Notes under the pieces: model-generated
Told to the model about the DNA's origin: nothing
The model's input: the letters and a program-made list of their open reading frames with translations, nothing else
Database searches by the model: none
Origin: CAVPRW01 sp046727435 [NCBI: bacterium]
Lineage (GTDB): Bacteria; Tectomicrobia; Entotheonellia; J063
Length of the DNA stretch: 18,040 nucleotides
Assembly: GCA_046727435.1 (NCBI GenBank)
Contig: JBKPCR010000498.1
Location: forward strand, 1 to 18,040
Reading direction: 5' to 3'
Translations under genes and position numbers: made by a program
In this document: in pieces, positions 7,456 through 14,920 of the stretch
Layout of the letters: every line of letters starts with the position of its first letter
How positions within the stretch are numbered: the stretch's first letter is position 1

Positions 7456-9909
7456 GTGGTGCTGCTCAGCGGCGAAGCCGGCATCGGCAAATCGCGCCTG
7501 GTGCAGGTGCTGACGGACCAGGTGGCCACTGAGCCCCGGGCGTGGCTCACCCCGTGTCAGTGTTCGCCCTACCACCAGCACACCGCCCTGTATCCAATGA
7601 TCGATCTGCTGGAGCGGGTGACGCTGCGCTTCGACCGGGAGGAGTCTTCCCAGCAGAAGGTGGGCAAACTGGAGGGGTTCCTGGTGCAGTATGGCCTGCC
7701 ACTGGCGGAGGCAGTGCCCCTCCTGGCCGCCCTCCTCTCCCTGCCGCTGGCGGTGGACTATGCGCCCGTGACGGTGTCGCCTGAGCAGCACAAGCAGCAG
7801 ACCCTCCACGTCCTGTTGACGATCCTACTGCGCATCGCCGCCCAGCAGCCCGTGCTCTTTGTGATGGAAGACCTGCACTGGGTCGATCCGTCCACGCTCG
7901 AGCTGCTCAGCCTCCTGGTCGATCAAGGCCCCACCGCCCCCATCCTGGCGCTCTTCACCTGTCGGCCGGACTTCAGCCCGCCCTGGACGGGGCGGGCCCA
8001 TCTCACCCAGCTCACGATCCACCGGTTACCCCGCCGCCAGGCCGTGGAGGTGATCCACCAGGTGGCCCACGGCAAGGTGCTGCCTCCCGAGGTGGTCGAG
8101 CAGATCGTGGCCAAGACCGATGGGGTGTCCCTGTTTGTGGAGGAATTGACCAAGATGGTGCTGGAGTCGGGCCTGCTCCAGGAGCGGGACGAGCGCTATG
8201 CGCTGACCGGGCCCCTGCACCCGCTGGCCATTCCCGCCACCCTGCACGACTCGCTCATGGCGCGGCTCGACCGCCTCGCCGCGGTAAAGGCTCTGGCCCA
8301 ACTCGGGGCGACCCTGGGGCGCGAGTTTTCCTACGCGCTGCTGCGCGCCGTGGCCCCGTGGGATGAGGGGACTTTGCACCGGGGACTGCACCAGTTGGTG
8401 GCAGCGGAGTTCCCGTACCAGCGGGGGGTGCCGCCGCAGGCCACCTACACGTTCAAGCATGCGCTCATCCAGGATGTGGCGTATCAGTCGTTGTTGCGGA
8501 GCACCCGCCAGCAGCACCATCAACGCATTGCCCAGGTGTTGGAGGCCCAGTTCCCGGAGACCGTCGCGACGCAACCAGAACTGGTCGCCCAGCACTACAC
8601 CGGCGCTGGGTGCGCCGAGCAGGCGGTGGTCTACTGGCAGCGGGCGGGCGAGCAGGCCAGCGACCGCTCGGCCTATCTGGAAGCCGTCAGCCACTTGACC
8701 ACTAGCATCGAGCTGCTCACGACCCTGCCAGAGACGCCAGCGCGTACCCAGCAGGCATTGTCCCTGTATATCGCCCTCGGCGCGGCACTGCTCGTGACCA
8801 AAGGGCAGGCAGCGCCCGAAGTGGAGCACGCCTATACCCAGGCACACAAGTTGTGCCGGCAGGTGGGCGAGACACCAGAGCTTGTCCCGGTGCTGTTTGG
8901 GCTGTGGCGGTTTTATGTGATGCGGCCACAGTTGCACACGGCGCGAGAGATCGCTGAAACGTTGCTGCGTCCAGCGCACCAGGCTGACGACCCCGCCCTC
9001 GCTGTCGTCGCCCACTATGCCCTCGGATTTACGTGGTTCTGCCTCGGCGCATTGTCTGCTGCCCGCCAGCACCTGGAGGAAGGCATGGCACGCTACACGC
9101 CAGGCCAGCGCACGGCGCTGGTGTTCCGCATGGGTCAGGATCCGGGTGTTGCCTGCCGAAGCTATGCCGCTTGGACTCTCTGGCTACTGGGGTATCCGGC
9201 GCAAGCCCTGGCCCGCCTCCATGAGGCCCTGGCGTTGGCACACGAGCTGTCACATCCCTTTACTCTGGCGTATGCGCGGTGTGTGGCAGCCGTCGTCTCG
9301 CAGTTTCGCCGCGACGTACTGGCTGTGCACGAGCACGCAGAGGCCACCATCGCGCTCTCGACCGAGCAGGGATTTCCACTCTGGGCAGCTCTGGGAATGA
9401 GCTATCGTGGGTGGACGCTGACGATGCAAGGCCAGAGCGAGGCGGGGATGACACAGGTACGCCAGGGAGTCGCTGCCTGGCGGGCCACTGGAGCAACGCT
9501 GGTCGTCCCATACTTGTGCACCGTGCTGGCGGACGTCTGTGCCCACCTGGGCCACACGGAAGACGGCCTCCAGGCGCTGGCCGAGGCCCACACCCTGGTG
9601 GAGCAGCAGGAGGACTGCTGGTGTGAGGCGGAAAGCGCTCGCCTCCGGGGCGTCTTGCTCCTGCGGCAGACAGGGACACCGCAGGCGGAGGCGGAAGCCT
9701 GGTTGCAGCGGGCCCTGGATGTCGCCCACCGCCAGGAGGCGAAATCCCTGGAGCTACGGGCCGCCATGAGCCTGGCCCGACTGTGGCAGCAACAAGGGAA
9801 ACGCCCCAAAGCCCATGCGCTGCTGGCACCTGTCTACCGCTGGTTCACCGAAGGGTTTGACACCGCCGACCTGCAGGAGGCGAAGGTGTTGCTAGAGGCG
9901 TTGGCATAA
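7456..9909 (+). CDS. C-terminal half of cyclase-ATPase-TPR protein: STAND-like ATPase plus TPR repeats
   Basis: This frame continues the preceding cyclase gene in the same register after the TAG. Counting from the GTG at 7456 it is 817 residues. Walker A GEAGIGKS is at 6-13, Walker B LFVMEDLHWVD at 134-144, a TDGVSLFVEEL helix at 221-231, a winged-helix-like part near 275-300, and FKHALIQDVAYQSLL at 333-347. A long alpha-helical TPR-type region (about 385-810) follows. Together with the upstream half it makes the familiar signal-transduction architecture cyclase-AAA/STAND-TPR, about 1,146 codons. Independent initiation at 7456 is doubtful: no good Shine-Dalgarno precedes it, and it would begin only five residues before Walker A. 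The body shows no further stop, so the lesion is either recent or not real. Confidence 0.85.
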   Translation: MVLLSGEAGIGKSRLVQVLTDQVATEPRAWLTPCQCSPYHQHTALYPMIDLLERVTLRFDREESSQQKVGKLEGFLVQYGLPLAEAVPLLAALLSLPLAVDYAPVTVSPEQHKQQTLHVLLTILLRIAAQQPVLFVMEDLHWVDPSTLELLSLLVDQGPTAPILALFTCRPDFSPPWTGRAHLTQLTIHRLPRRQAVEVIHQVAHGKVLPPEVVEQIVAKTDGVSLFVEELTKMVLESGLLQERDERYALTGPLHPLAIPATLHDSLMARLDRLAAVKALAQLGATLGREFSYALLRAVAPWDEGTLHRGLHQLVAAEFPYQRGVPPQATYTFKHALIQDVAYQSLLRSTRQQHHQRIAQVLEAQFPETVATQPELVAQHYTGAGCAEQAVVYWQRAGEQASDRSAYLEAVSHLTTSIELLTTLPETPARTQQALSLYIALGAALLVTKGQAAPEVEHAYTQAHKLCRQVGETPELVPVLFGLWRFYVMRPQLHTAREIAETLLRPAHQADDPALAVVAHYALGFTWFCLGALSAARQHLEEGMARYTPGQRTALVFRMGQDPGVACRSYAAWTLWLLGYPAQALARLHEALALAHELSHPFTLAYARCVAAVVSQFRRDVLAVHEHAEATIALSTEQGFPLWAALGMSYRGWTLTMQGQSEAGMTQVRQGVAAWRATGATLVVPYLCTVLADVCAHLGHTEDGLQALAEAHTLVEQQEDCWCEAESARLRGVLLLRQTGTPQAEAEAWLQRALDVAHRQEAKSLELRAAMSLARLWQQQGKRPKAHALLAPVYRWFTEGFDTADLQEAKVLLEALA

Positions 9910-10055
9910 CGCGACGCCAGCGGACACGCCCTTCCTCCCCTATAATGCTGGATGTGTAGATTCATAACTTCTTGAGTGTGAAGAGCTTTCATGGGGTACT
10001 AGCCGGAAATATACATAAATATTTGCTGAAAACAAGTATCGGAAAAGTCAGTCTC

Positions 10056-10850
10056 TTACGCGGTCTTGATGCTCACCCCGCCGTCCACAGCCCAGGTCTG
10101 CCCGGTAACGTAGGCCGCCGCAGGAGAGGCCAGGAACACTGCCAGGTACCCCACCTCCTTCAGGCGGCCCACCCGTCCTAGCGGGACGGTTTTGGCGGCG
10201 GCGGCATCCCGTTGCTGGTAGGCCTCCGCCGACATCTGCTCCGGGTCGGGGAAGGAGCCCGGGGCCACGGCGTTGACCCGTACACCGAAGGGGGCCCACT
10301 CCTGGGCCAGGGATTCGGTGAAGCGCATGACCCCAGCTTTAGCCGCGTCGTACGCCGCCGACCCGGCCCGGCCCCGGAAGGAGGCCCAGCCCGAGATATT
10401 CACGACCGCGCCCTGACGCCGCGCCAGCAAGTGGGGACCCAGCGCGCGGCAGCCCTGAAAGGCTTCGGTCAGGTTGATGTCGACAATGAAGCGCCATTCG
10501 TCCTCGGTCATGCCCGGGGTGGAGGTCCCCGGCAACTGCACGACCGGCTTGCGGATGGAGTCACCCACGCAGGTGACCAGGGTGTCCAGATGGCCAAATC
10601 CCTCCAGCACCTGCTGCGCCACCCGGTCCATGTCGGCCGTCTTGGTGGCGTCGCCGGTGAGGGCTAGGGCCTTCCGACCCAGGGCCTGCACCTCCTCGGC
10701 TACCTTGTTGACGCCGGTTGGGGTCAAGGCGCTGACCGCCACATCGGCGCCGGCCTCGGCAAAGGCCAGGGCGATGCCCTTGCCAATGCCGCGCCCTCCT
10801 CCTAGGATCAACACTTTCTGCCCTGTGATGTCGAACTCGGGGATGCTCAT
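10056..10850 (-). CDS. SDR family oxidoreductase
   Basis: This 264-residue classical short-chain dehydrogenase/reductase has the glycine motif GGGRGIG (17-23), Asn126, Ser153 in NISGW and the catalytic YDAAK (Tyr167, Lys171). The C-terminal TGQTWAVDGG is typical. The usual NNAG strand motif is TCVG here. It should oxidise a secondary alcohol or reduce a ketone using NAD(P)(H). The ATG at 10850 has GGGAG 6 nt upstream; a frame 52 codons longer has no support. It is the last gene of a run of four on the minus strand (amidohydrolase, HpcH/HpaI aldolase, EthD-like, SDR), 112 nt after the EthD-like stop. It probably handles a hydroxy or oxo intermediate of that pathway, but the substrate is unknown. 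Confidence 0.9.
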   Translation of the reverse strand: MSIPEFDITGQKVLILGGGRGIGKGIALAFAEAGADVAVSALTPTGVNKVAEEVQALGRKALALTGDATKTADMDRVAQQVLEGFGHLDTLVTCVGDSIRKPVVQLPGTSTPGMTEDEWRFIVDINLTEAFQGCRALGPHLLARRQGAVVNISGWASFRGRAGSAAYDAAKAGVMRFTESLAQEWAPFGVRVNAVAPGSFPDPEQMSAEAYQQRDAAAAKTVPLGRVGRLKEVGYLAVFLASPAAAYVTGQTWAVDGGVSIKTA

Positions 10851-10962
10851 CGTGTCTCCCTTATCTTGTCCAAGTCCCTGGACCAGGCTGGCAGCCGCCC
10901 CCTCGTCCATCAAAACGGTCGTGTTTTCGGACTTTCTCAGTGGGCAAAAAACCCCTTGGAAG

Positions 10963-11589
10963 CTATCGGAGACGATGCTCCTCCACGATGAGCCGGATGC
11001 GGTCACTGGTGTGGGCCACCGAGTGCCGCTGCGCCTCCTTGACCACCTCGCTGGCGGTTACGTGCTTCAACGTCGCCATGTCGTCAAACCAGACTTCGGC
11101 GAGACCGTCGACGACGGTCTCGGGGCCGGACTCCACAAGGGAGATGCGATACTTGCGCATGGCTGGGAACTGCTTCACATAGGGGACGTGGCGCTCCAGC
11201 CACCAATGCGCGAACGCCTCCCGGCTCACATCGGCTTGACGCTTAAGGCCCGCGGTATACTTGAAGGGAGGTGGAGCGGGATGGTCGATAATCGTATGCT
11301 CCGTCAGGTTCAGGCGCTCCCGTCGAGCGACGTGTGCGTCGGCGTCGGCGCGTGTCGCTTGACCCGCTGGGCTGGCAAAGGCCGCATCGGCCGCCGCCAA
11401 GTCGTCGAACCAGAGTTCAGCCATGCCGTCAAAGGGCCCATCCTGGGCATCGGCGGCGAGCGAGATGACGTACTGGCGCAGCCCAGGGAGCAGCTCGGCC
11501 AGTATCCTGTGCTGGCCTAGCCACCAGTCGAAGAAAACCGGTTGGAGGACATCCGCCCGGCGCTTTAGATAGATGACGACGCGTTGCAT
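10963..11589 (-). CDS. Tandem EthD-like domain protein (dimeric alpha/beta barrel)
   Basis: This 208-residue protein has two copies of an EthD-type ferredoxin-like domain, about residues 1-101 and 110-204. Matching landmarks are 107 residues apart: LKRRADV against LKRQADV, FFDWWLGQH against FAHWWLERH, and GMAELWFDD (55-63) against GLAEVWFDD (162-170). Single EthD domains form dimers that pair into a barrel, so the fusion may be a built-in dimer. EthD was first named from an ethyl tert-butyl ether degradation cluster; relatives include small decarboxylases, cyclases and proteins of unknown role. GGGAGG lies 7 nt before the ATG at 11589. It begins 16 nt after the aldolase stop, which indicates an operon. 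The biochemical role is unknown. Confidence 0.85.
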   Translation of the reverse strand: MQRVVIYLKRRADVLQPVFFDWWLGQHRILAELLPGLRQYVISLAADAQDGPFDGMAELWFDDLAAADAAFASPAGQATRADADAHVARRERLNLTEHTIIDHPAPPPFKYTAGLKRQADVSREAFAHWWLERHVPYVKQFPAMRKYRISLVESGPETVVDGLAEVWFDDMATLKHVTASEVVKEAQRHSVAHTSDRIRLIVEEHRLR

Positions 11590-11605
11590 AGCGGGCCTCC
11601 CCACA

Positions 11606-12388
11606 TCACTTCCCCGCGCTGGCGGCGGCCTGGCGCACGGTCTGCAGGTAGGCGGTGCTGCTCTGCTGGAGCAAGCGGCCCACATTGCTATGGAAATACT
11701 GCACCCCGAGGCCCAAAAACTTGGGAATGAGATTGTCGGGGCAGCTGCACCCGGCAATGCGCCCGGCCTCGGTGATGATCTTGACGCCGCGTTCCATCAT
11801 CTGCTGTACCTCCGGGTGGGTCTGCTGGCCGGTGTAGCCCATCGACTGGGATAGGTCGCCGGAGCCGATGAAATACACATCTACCCCCGGCACGGTGACC
11901 ATCTCAGGCAGGTTCTCGATGGCCTCCACCTCCTCCAGCATCAGGCACACCAGGGTCTGGCGGTTGGCGTCTTTGGCGTAGTCCCCGGTGGTGCCCCGAA
12001 AGCCGTAGTTGGCCGGGCGGCCACCACTAAAAATGCCCCGGTGCCCTTCCGGGCCGTACTTCACCGCATCCACAGCGGCGCGCGCTTCGTCCGCCGTGTT
12101 GACGTGGGGCACCTGCACGCCCCACGCGCCCCGATCCAGGAACGGCGCGATAATCTCCGGCTTGTTTCCCACCGGCCGCACGATCGGTGCCATGCCGCTC
12201 AACTCGGCGGCGGCGATGCAGCTCTCGGCGGTGTCCACCGTGATGGATCCGTGCTCATTGTCCAGGAGAATCCAATCGAACCCCAGGTAGCCCAACATCT
12301 CCACCACCGGTGGCGACGGGAAGGTGCACATGACGCCGAAGGCCGCTTTCCCAACGTACAACTGTTGTTTCAGGGTATTCTCGCGCAT
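11606..12388 (-). CDS. HpcH/HpaI family aldolase
   Basis: This 260-residue class II (metal-dependent) pyruvate aldolase is a full-length TIM barrel. Diagnostic residues are visible: DNEHG with catalytic His46, Arg71 in IVRPVG, metal ligand Glu152 in CLMLEEVEA, and metal ligand Asp178 in GSGDLS. Family members cleave 4-hydroxy-2-oxo acids, such as 4-hydroxy-2-oxoheptanedioate, into pyruvate and an aldehyde. They are promiscuous, so I assign no substrate. The ATG at 12388 has GGGAG 6 nt upstream. It sits between an ACMSD-like amidohydrolase (123 nt upstream) and the EthD-like gene (16 nt downstream), which suits a ring-cleavage or side-chain catabolic pathway ending in retro-aldol cleavage. Confidence 0.93.
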   Translation of the reverse strand: MRENTLKQQLYVGKAAFGVMCTFPSPPVVEMLGYLGFDWILLDNEHGSITVDTAESCIAAAELSGMAPIVRPVGNKPEIIAPFLDRGAWGVQVPHVNTADEARAAVDAVKYGPEGHRGIFSGGRPANYGFRGTTGDYAKDANRQTLVCLMLEEVEAIENLPEMVTVPGVDVYFIGSGDLSQSMGYTGQQTHPEVQQMMERGVKIITEAGRIAGCSCPDNLIPKFLGLGVQYFHSNVGRLLQQSSTAYLQTVRQAAASAGK

Positions 12389-12442
12389 GATCGCTCCCTT
12401 GTCTCATTCAACGTGGCGTTCCCACGATTGCCCCGGCGCACC

Positions 12443-12465
12443 CCCTCTCCAGCCGGGAGAGAGGG
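12443..12465. repeat. Intergenic hairpin within the amidohydrolase-aldolase operon
   Basis: CCCTCTC (12443-12449) pairs with GAGAGGG (12459-12465) in a 7-bp stem with a 9-nt loop, 46 nt after the amidohydrolase stop and 55 nt before the aldolase start. No T-tract follows on the minus strand. It resembles the short CCCTCTCC/GGAGAGGG intergenic repeats common in GC-rich genomes. It may protect or partly terminate the transcript. Confidence 0.45.
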
Positions 12466-12511
12466 CATCTTCTGTCCCAGGCACTCTGTTGTGCACAGCG
12501 GTAGCGAGCGG

Positions 12512-13468
12512 CTAGATACTCAGCAGCTTTTCCAGGTTCTTCCAGAGGATCGCCTCCTTCTCTTCTTGGCTCAGACTCTTCAAACTTAACACCCAGGACA
12601 CCGGCCAGTCGATCGCCATGTCGGCGGGCCAGTCAGTGCCGAAGATCACCCGGTCGACACCCACAGTGTCGATCAAATAGCGCAAGGCGGGCTCGCTGTG
12701 GGTGAGGCAGTCGTAATAGAATTTGTTGAGATAGGCGCTAGGCGGCTGCTGGATGTTGGATCGAGCCTCGGAGCGCACCTGCCAGCCTCGGTCCATGCGG
12801 CCAATACCGTAGCAGGTATAGCCACCGCCGTGGGCCAGACAGATCTTCAAGTCAGGGCACTTATCCATGACGCCGCCAAACACGAAGGAGGCGAAGGTCA
12901 CCGCCCGGTCCACGAGATTGCCAATGGTGTTGGGGAGGTGGTAGCGGTTGAGACGCGGGGTCACCAGCGTATCTCCTCCTTGCTGGTGGATAAACATGAG
13001 GGCCCCCATCCGCTCGGCCTCTTTCCACAGCGGCAGGAACTCCGGCTCGTCATAGGTACGACCATTGGCGGTATCGTTGATCATCGCTCCTACCAGACCC
13101 AATTGGTTAACCGACCGGTCCAGTTCCGCGATGGCTATCTTGGGGTCCTGCATGGGAATCTGCGCGAACCCCTTGAAGCGGTCGGGGTGGTCAACGGTCA
13201 TCTGACGTACTTCGTCGTTGCACTCGCGATGCATAGCCGCGACCGTCGTGGCATCCCCATCGTAGTAATAAAAGGCCGCTCCCGTCGAGACCACATGCAC
13301 ATCCACGCCGAGCGAGTTCATGTCCGCAATGCGCTGTTCGGGATTCCAGATCGCTCGGGGCGCTATACGCATCGTCCCCGGCTCAATGCCGTGCCACGTT
13401 TTCCCGGCCTGCATGGCGCGGATGAAACACTGAGGCGTCAAATGAGCATGAATATCAATGCTGCGCAT
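12512..13468 (-). CDS. ACMSD-like amidohydrolase (Amidohydrolase_2; decarboxylase/hydrolase)
   Basis: This 318-residue metal-dependent TIM-barrel enzyme belongs to the ACMSD/gamma-resorcylate decarboxylase-type Amidohydrolase_2 family. Metal and catalytic residues are present: DIHAHL with His7 and His9, MFIHQ with His161, LAHGGG with His213, and FGTDWP with Asp279. Family members decarboxylate or hydrolyse aromatic or ring-cleaved carboxylates. The start at 13468 has GGAGG 5 nt upstream; a frame 37 codons longer has no RBS. It leads the minus-strand operon with the HpcH/HpaI aldolase, EthD-like protein and SDR. Decarboxylation followed by retro-aldol cleavage is a sensible but untested reading. 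A second, only distantly similar family member lies at the right edge of the window. Confidence 0.92.
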   Translation of the reverse strand: MRSIDIHAHLTPQCFIRAMQAGKTWHGIEPGTMRIAPRAIWNPEQRIADMNSLGVDVHVVSTGAAFYYYDGDATTVAAMHRECNDEVRQMTVDHPDRFKGFAQIPMQDPKIAIAELDRSVNQLGLVGAMINDTANGRTYDEPEFLPLWKEAERMGALMFIHQQGGDTLVTPRLNRYHLPNTIGNLVDRAVTFASFVFGGVMDKCPDLKICLAHGGGYTCYGIGRMDRGWQVRSEARSNIQQPPSAYLNKFYYDCLTHSEPALRYLIDTVGVDRVIFGTDWPADMAIDWPVSWVLSLKSLSQEEKEAILWKNLEKLLSI

Positions 13469-13976
13469 GTCGACCTCCGCAAGTGTTCTTGCTGCTGTCC
13501 GAACCAGTGTCACATGAGATAAGCCCTGCCCAGCCCAATGCTGAACTTGGCATAAGAGAAAGAAGCCATGCTGGTTCATAACACATCATGGATCCTTTCT
13601 CCAGAACTATCGCAAAGCGGGCGCGCTGGGGCCAGCGCACTTGACCCAGCACGGTCCACGTCATCCCCTCAGGTTTTTGCTGAAGAAGATGTGTTCACGC
13701 TCAATGGCCGTCAGTGATGTGGCGCCAGGTTGGGGCGTTGCCACTGCAGAGGACTGCTGCAAGGATGTCTTCCAGAGAGTACCCTCTCGATATTGTCCGT
13801 GATATCCTCCTCGTCGTAGACAATCCAGTGATGGCGTCTGGAGGGCCACCCTCTGCCGCTGTGCGTAGTACCGGACACTACCGGATGGGGCACGCGATCT
13901 CGCCTGTCCGACCCAGCGGCCCTGGGCGCCTCTGGTGATCTAACCGCTTCAGACCACGAGTTTCAAAGGAGATGAC
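13469..13976. other. 508-bp divergent intergenic region
   Basis: No gene is convincing here. The gap should hold the promoters of the amidohydrolase operon (-) and of the CMD gene (+), but I see no good -35/-10 pair. Small symmetrical elements cluster in it: GAGAG/CTCTC (13775-13788), GATAT/ATATC with an 8-nt spacer (13789-13806), and two direct TACCGGA copies 10 nt apart (13869-13875, 13879-13885). These could be operator sites, though each is short enough to be chance. Minus-strand frames at 13661-13893 give peptides such as WIVYDEEDITDNIERVL that I cannot assign. Confidence 0.4.
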
Positions 13977-14348
13977 ATGAGCGACGACGACCGAGCCACG
14001 CAGGCAGAGGAGCTGATCGCGCGCATGAAGGCGGCGCGGGGGTACATCTATCCCGAGTGGGAATTGGCGGCCCGGACGGACCCTGACTTCACCGACGCCT
14101 ATAACCGCCTCTATGAGCTGGCCTTGGGCGAGGGCCGCCACGTCTCGGCCAAGGTGCGCGAATTCGTTGCCATCGCCCTCCTGGCATTCCGGGGCGCGGA
14201 CCACGAGAGTCTGGTAGCCCACATGCGTCGGGCCATACGCCTCGGCGCCACCAAGGAGGAATTGGTCGAAGTCCTTGAGGCCACGCTGGTTCCCGGTGGA
14301 GCCCCCACGTTCCATCGCGGACTGAGCGCCCTCCTCGAGGTCGAGTAG
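13977..14348 (+). CDS. Carboxymuconolactone decarboxylase/AhpD-like protein without CxxC
   Basis: This 123-residue all-helical protein has the CMD family layout, with KVREFVAIALLAF (59-71) and HMRRAIRLGATKEELVEVLE (82-101) matching the core helices. The CxxCxxxH motif of AhpD-type peroxidases is absent: the equivalent stretch reads DHESLVAH (75-82), so both cysteines are replaced by Asp75 and Ser78 while His82 remains. It is thus not a thiol peroxidase; it is closer to gamma-carboxymuconolactone decarboxylase-type members or a cofactor-free lyase of unknown substrate. AAAGGAG (13965-13971) lies 5 nt before the ATG. It is a single-gene unit convergent with the NTF2-like gene. The fold is confident; the function is open. 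Confidence 0.82.
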   Translation: MSDDDRATQAEELIARMKAARGYIYPEWELAARTDPDFTDAYNRLYELALGEGRHVSAKVREFVAIALLAFRGADHESLVAHMRRAIRLGATKEELVEVLEATLVPGGAPTFHRGLSALLEVE

Positions 14349-14349
14349 G

Positions 14350-14443
14350 CCTGGCGCCCGCGCAAGAGCCGGCCGGCTTGCCGTGAGTCGTCCCTGGCGG
14401 CGGGGCATACGCCTCGACGCGAGGCACTTCGCATCGCGCCAGG
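14350..14443. repeat. Nested inverted repeats in the convergent CMD/NTF2 gap
   Basis: Three symmetric elements occupy the gap between the two stop codons. An outer pair CCTGGCGC (14350-14357) and GCGCCAGG (14436-14443) brackets it. The 12-bp palindrome AGCCGGCCGGCT lies at 14367-14378, and a GCCTCG/CGAGGC hairpin with a 3-nt loop at 14411-14425. None has a T-tract. They probably structure the 3' ends of both transcripts. Confidence 0.4.
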
Positions 14444-14449
14444 TGCCGT

Positions 14450-14824
14450 CTATTCGGGAAGGCGGGTGGATTGCCAGGCTACCATTTGCCACTGTCCGCC
14501 GTTGTTGACGTAGACATCCGTAAAGCGGACGCCAAAACTATTGGGCTTCCCGTTGGACATGACGTGAATGCGGGCCGAGCCGGTCAAGACCACCGCATTG
14601 CCCAGGTCCTGTGCCTTCACATCGGAAGGCTCGACTCCTGTATAGACCGTTCTGCCGGATTCCATGGCCTCGATCAAACTCTTCTTGGTGTCGAGCCTCG
14701 CCGTCGAGTGGGTGTACACCAGGTCGTCGGACAGCAAGACGTTCAGCGTGGCGATATCCTTTTGGGCCATGGCGTTCATGCGTTTTCTATCAAGGTCGAT
14801 GATCTTTTGCCCATTGTCAGTCAT
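14450..14824 (-). CDS. NTF2-like (DUF4440/SnoaL-like) small protein
   Basis: This 124-residue protein has the cone-shaped NTF2-like pattern: N-terminal helices, then VLLSDDLVYTHSTARLDTK (29-47), and C-terminal strands ending RFTDVYVNNGGQWQMVAWQS. This matches DUF4440-type domains, which bind small hydrophobic ligands or act as isomerases, dehydratases or hydrolases. The ATG at 14824 has a GAGGAAGAG element about 7 nt upstream. It lies downstream of the MDR oxidoreductase on the same strand with a 96-nt gap, so the two may be co-transcribed. No specific reaction can be assigned. Confidence 0.85.
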   Translation of the reverse strand: MTDNGQKIIDLDRKRMNAMAQKDIATLNVLLSDDLVYTHSTARLDTKKSLIEAMESGRTVYTGVEPSDVKAQDLGNAVVLTGSARIHVMSNGKPNSFGVRFTDVYVNNGGQWQMVAWQSTRLPE

Positions 14825-14920
14825 CGGTTTCTCTTCCTCTCATGAGTATGTCGCGGATTGTCTTGGACGTTTTCTGACTCCTGATGGCATGTTCAGGGCG
14901 CCTGCGCGCCCCGACACGGG

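Noticed and set aside
8026-9072. 348-codon minus-strand open frame
   Set aside because: It lies opposite the well-supported ATPase/TPR coding frame; long antisense frames are expected in GC-rich genes.
9941-9946. TATAAT after the ATPase/TPR gene
   Set aside because: No -35 partner and no plus-strand gene downstream; probably part of the AT-rich patch from 9941 to 10040.
10921-10962. T6 run on the minus strand after the EthD-like gene, considered as an intrinsic terminator
   Set aside because: The preceding sequence forms no stem longer than 4 bp, and the SDR gene downstream appears to belong to the same operon.
13869-13885. Direct repeat TACCGGA x2 as the start of a CRISPR or iteron array
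   Set aside because: Only two 7-bp copies; no further units.
13661-13893. Minus-strand frames with WIVYDEEDITDNIERVL and SLTAIEREHIFFS, considered as a sigma-54 regulator remnant
   Set aside because: The resemblance is too short, the two pieces are in different frames, and no AAA+ or HTH motif accompanies them.
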